24,540 nt of DNA from Nitrososphaerota archaeon (GTDB lineage Archaea > Thermoproteota > Nitrososphaeria > Nitrososphaerales > Nitrosopumilaceae), in assembly GCA_002698885.1 (NCBI GenBank), contig PAAH01000035.1, positions 7,743-32,282 on the forward strand, written 5' to 3'. A model generated the notes under the pieces. The model did not search any database, was not told the origin of the DNA, and saw only the letters and a list, made by a program, of their open reading frames with translations. This document shows positions 22,293-24,540 of the stretch, piece by piece. Numbering within the stretch: the first letter of the stretch is position 1; each line of letters opens with the position of its first letter. The position numbers were made by a program, and so were the translations under genes.

Positions 22293-23309
22293 ATGCGAAT
22301 CATATTATGTGGTTTTGGAGTTGTTGCACAAAGTCTATCATCACTGCTTGAATCAAGAACATCTGATCTGTATTCAAAATATGGTATGAAACCTAGAATA
22401 GTTGGAGTGTTTGATAGTCAAGGTAGTGCATATGATAATTCTGGATTAGACCTGAAAAAATTAGTTAGCACAAAAAAAGAATCTGGTAGTGTTAAAGCAT
22501 ATGATAAGTTACAAGAAAATCTCTCAGGATTAGATATGATAGACAGTCTTGATGCAGATGTATTAATTGAAACAACTGCTAGTAATTATAAAGACGCTGA
22601 ACCTGGAATGAGTCACATTATAGCTGCTATGAAAAAGGGATTACATGTAGTCTCTGTGAATAAAGGACCACTTGCATTAGCATTTCCATCTCTTATGGAA
22701 TTAGCAAAATATAATCGAGTTTTATTGAGATTTAGTGGTACCGTTGGTGGTGGAACACCAATCCTTGACTACGCAAAAAACAGTTTACGCGGAGAAAAAA
22801 TTATTTCATTTCAAGGAATTTTGAATGGTACCACAAATTATATCTTAACAAAAATGGCAAATGGTTTGTCATTTGATGATGCACTGTCAGACGCAAAAAA
22901 TAAGGGATATGTTGAAGCGGATGAATCACTCGATTTAGATGGCTTGGATGCTGCTGCAAAATTAGTCATTTTAGCAAATTGGATAATGGGATTAAAGGTA
23001 ACAATGAAAGATATAGAAAAGATTGGAATTAGGAAATTAACATCTGATGATATAGATGCAGCATCTGAAAAAGCATGTTCGGTTAAACTCATAGCATCAT
23101 GTAATGATAAACTAGCAGTTAGACCTATTCAGATAAAAAATGATGACCCACTTTGTGTTGATGGAACATTAAATGCAATTTCATTTACCTCTGAGCATTC
23201 AGGAACACAGACAATTATAGGCAGGGGCGCAGGTGGTATGGAAACTGCAAGTTCTATTTTGAGAGATTTACTAGATATTAGAAAAGAGATTCAAAAACTT
23301 GAAAACTAA
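22293..23309 (+). CDS. hom: Homoserine dehydrogenase
   Basis: Reduces aspartate semialdehyde to homoserine with NAD(P)H, leading to threonine and methionine. 338 residues, the short archaeal form without an ACT domain. N-terminal nucleotide loop CGFGVVA (G7, G9, A12); the central signature SVNKGPLA and the catalytic/substrate region SGTVGGGTPILD...GILNGTTNYIL, then EADESLDLDGLDAAAKL. The ATG start gives the nucleotide motif at residue 6, as normal. It is in a same-strand run with the ThyX-like gene, msrB and the PUA gene, four bases before the last. Confidence 0.95.
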   Translation: MRIILCGFGVVAQSLSSLLESRTSDLYSKYGMKPRIVGVFDSQGSAYDNSGLDLKKLVSTKKESGSVKAYDKLQENLSGLDMIDSLDADVLIETTASNYKDAEPGMSHIIAAMKKGLHVVSVNKGPLALAFPSLMELAKYNRVLLRFSGTVGGGTPILDYAKNSLRGEKIISFQGILNGTTNYILTKMANGLSFDDALSDAKNKGYVEADESLDLDGLDAAAKLVILANWIMGLKVTMKDIEKIGIRKLTSDDIDAASEKACSVKLIASCNDKLAVRPIQIKNDDPLCVDGTLNAISFTSEHSGTQTIIGRGAGGMETASSILRDLLDIRKEIQKLEN

Positions 23310-23313
23310 TCTC

Positions 23314-23769
23314 ATGTCAAAGACTGAAACATCTGATGTTCTCAATCAGGTGTCAAAAAAGTGGAATCGGGAAATTCCAAAAATTAAAAATATTAAGGTA
23401 CATTATGTAGATGACACTTCACAAATATTAGTAGGGGACAATTTCAAAGTTCTGAGATTAGAAAATGAATTTATTCCATTTTTAACTGAAAGTAAATTAC
23501 TAGAGAGTTTTCCAAATGTCATGGTTGACATGGGTGCGGTAAAATTCATGTGTAATGGTGCAAATGTCATGAGACCAGGTATTAAAAGTCATACAGAGTT
23601 TTCAAAGGATGAAATTGTCTGTATTGTTGAAGAATCACAACAGAAATTTCTCGCTGTTGGTAAATCATTAGTTCATAGTTCAGAAATGAAAGAAATGTCA
23701 AAGGGCGAAGTAGTTAAAAATTTACACTACATCTCGGATAAATATTGGGAAATTAATAAAACAATTTAA
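23314..23769 (+). CDS. PUA-domain RNA-binding protein
   Basis: 151 residues from the ATG at 23314; an earlier TTG overlapping hom would add five residues. The C-terminal half is a PUA domain: VMVDMGAVKFMCNGANVMRPGIK is the typical 'VDxGAxxxvxxGAxVmxPGI' pattern, followed by KDEIVCIVEESQQKFLAVGKSLVHSSEM. The N-terminal half has the extra alpha/beta unit found in archaeal MCT-1/DENR-like PUA proteins. A likely role is in tRNA/rRNA binding or translation initiation. It is the last gene of the run and converges on the proteasome gene with one base between. Confidence 0.85.
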   Translation: MSKTETSDVLNQVSKKWNREIPKIKNIKVHYVDDTSQILVGDNFKVLRLENEFIPFLTESKLLESFPNVMVDMGAVKFMCNGANVMRPGIKSHTEFSKDEIVCIVEESQQKFLAVGKSLVHSSEMKEMSKGEVVKNLHYISDKYWEINKTI

Positions 23770-23770
23770 T

Positions 23771-24403
23771 CTAGTTGACTTTTTCAGTAAATTCTTGCAT
23801 TCCGTCTTTGTTTACAACCAAGACATCAATTCCATCACCACTAAAAGAATCTCTCATCGTTGCAGAGCGAACAGCTTTGGTTGCCAATTCAACAGCATCT
23901 TTCTCATTCATGTTTTCTTTGAATTGAGGGTCTAAAACACCTAATGCCATTTCAGCACCAGTTCCTACTGCTGCATACTCATCCGGTAAGACAGATCCTA
24001 ATGGGTCAAGTGTATAAATTACTGGTTTTTCAACTACACCACCAACTATGACCTGGGTCAATAATGGAAAGAATCTCCTTTCATACATCATGTTTGACAT
24101 CATCTTTGCAACAGTATTTGGTGGAACATCACGTTTTAATTCCATTTTTCTAATCTTTGCAAGTGCAGATATTTGTAATGAAAGTAATTGCATATCAGCA
24201 ACAAGACCTGCACATGTTGCACCAACTTTAGGAGTTATTGCAAATGTTTTCTTTGTAGTTTTACTTACTAGAAAATTTCCATAAGCTATACGACGTTCAC
24301 TTGCAAAAACCACACCTTCATCAAATGTTATTCCAACTGCTGTTGCTCCAGGCATGTACATTGCAGACATAAATTTTCTAATTTTAATGACAATAAAAGT
24401 CAT
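23771..24403 (-). CDS. psmB: Proteasome beta-type subunit, Thr1 apparently replaced by Ala
   Basis: Component of the 20S proteasome core. 210 residues from the first ATG; starts at M12 or M15 would give a shorter N-terminus and are equally possible. The fold signature is clear: VGITFDEGVVFASERR, then NFLVSKTTKK, LVADMQLL, VIVGGV and RDSFSGDGIDVLVV. In active beta subunits the mature protein begins TTTVGI or similar. Here the aligned sequence is A20-T21-A22-V-G-I, so position 1 is Ala, while E36 (E17) and K52 (K33) are kept. It therefore looks like a non-catalytic beta subunit, as occurs beside an active one in some archaea. Convergent with the PUA gene. Confidence 0.9.
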   Translation of the reverse strand: MTFIVIKIRKFMSAMYMPGATAVGITFDEGVVFASERRIAYGNFLVSKTTKKTFAITPKVGATCAGLVADMQLLSLQISALAKIRKMELKRDVPPNTVAKMMSNMMYERRFFPLLTQVIVGGVVEKPVIYTLDPLGSVLPDEYAAVGTGAEMALGVLDPQFKENMNEKDAVELATKAVRSATMRDSFSGDGIDVLVVNKDGMQEFTEKVN

Positions 24404-24451
24404 TACAAAATTTCTGTATAGCCTTGCTTAAGTAATATTTAAAAAATAGAA

Positions 24452-24519
24452 GATCGTCAATTTGCCGAGTAACGCTTTAGCGTGATGCACGCGGTCAACG
24501 TTTCTGACTAATTACGATC
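24452..24519. ncRNA. Possible small structured RNA or structured 3' region
   Basis: A stretch much richer in G and C than its surroundings contains nested inverted repeats: outer arms GATCGT (24452-24457) and ACGATC (24514-24519), an inner perfect hairpin GCGTG-ATG-CACGC (24480-24492) and a third hairpin GTCA-N7-TGAC (24494-24508). No known RNA family is recognised and the strand is unknown. It could be the 3' untranslated region of the gene entering from the right, or part of the promoter region of the proteasome gene. Confidence 0.3.
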
Positions 24520-24522
24520 AGT

Positions 24523-24540
24523 TTAACGACGACGTTTTTT
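24523..24540 (-). CDS. Possible C-terminal end of a basic protein (partial)
   Basis: At the right edge, the minus strand reads Lys-Lys-Arg-Arg-Arg followed by TAA. A basic tail of this kind suits a ribosomal or other nucleic-acid-binding protein, but only five codons are visible, so this is a guess. Confidence 0.25.
   Translation of the reverse strand, partial: KKRRR

Noticed and set aside
22462..22470. A GTTAGCAC-A match to the regional promoter element
   Set aside because: It lies inside the homoserine dehydrogenase coding sequence, not near a TATA box, and lacks the final bases of the element.
24482..24507. Box C/D sRNA signature (GTGATGC followed by CTGA)
   Set aside because: Box C is imperfect, the second C'/D' pair is missing and the spacing is not that of archaeal C/D RNAs.
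1..24540. CRISPR arrays, prophage, rRNA, plasmid origin
   Set aside because: No regularly spaced identical repeats, phage genes, rRNA sequence or origin-like repeat clusters were seen in the window.

Overview
The window looks like a chromosomal stretch of an ammonia-oxidising archaeon (Nitrososphaerota/Thaumarchaeota, Nitrosopumilus- or Nitrosarchaeum-like). The reasons are the very AT-rich DNA and the archaeal genes: CdvA cell-division protein, PurP-type purine enzyme, FEN1 flap endonuclease, proteasome beta subunit, and a tRNA-Ser with a small anticodon-loop intron. There are also thaumarchaeal small zinc-ribbon proteins and surface proteins with a Trp-rich 'NNAGWWADG' repeat. Many genes have a TATA box about 25 bases before the start codon (near-leaderless transcripts), and TTG starts are common. 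I see no transposon, CRISPR array, prophage or rRNA.

Layout. 1-5.2 kb: the end of an unknown gene, the Tat export genes tatC-tatA, an SRPBCC-fold protein, a UbiX-type flavin prenyltransferase, a 42-residue membrane peptide, purP, a DUF151 nuclease-like protein, a cysteine-bearing membrane protein and small unknowns. 5.2-8.4 kb: a secreted anchored protein, a 2-oxoglutarate/Fe(II) oxygenase behind an SNase-like small protein, and a secreted repeat protein. 8.5-15.4 kb: a second SRPBCC protein, a phytoene-desaturase-like flavoprotein, a zinc-ribbon protein, a membrane/soluble pair, two small unknown genes, a DICT-domain sensor, a cobalamin-binding CarH/LitR-like sensor and a membrane-anchored SDR oxidoreductase. 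15.4-24.5 kb: housekeeping, namely tRNA-Ser(CGA), fen1, two tiny zinc-finger genes, acetyl-CoA synthetase, cdvA, a double-length ThyX-family protein, msrB, homoserine dehydrogenase, a PUA-domain protein and a proteasome beta subunit lacking the usual Thr1. A possible structured RNA lies at the right end.

The most interesting part is 5.9-14 kb. A ten-base element, NTTA(G/C)CACTA, recurs in promoters there in fixed geometry: same orientation relative to the gene and 20-23 bases upstream of the TATA box in six promoters, sometimes with a second degenerate copy 19 bases nearer the gene. The promoters serve the SDR, the zinc-ribbon gene (probably with the flavoprotein), the membrane pair, a small unknown gene and two secreted proteins. 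In the middle sit a DICT protein and a B12-binding protein that keeps the W-x9-EH and His-ligand signature of CarH photoreceptors but has no MerR DNA-binding domain. My inference is a locally clustered regulon, possibly light- or B12-responsive, in an archaeal group known for light sensitivity. The promoter element is seen directly; the link to the sensor is hypothesis.
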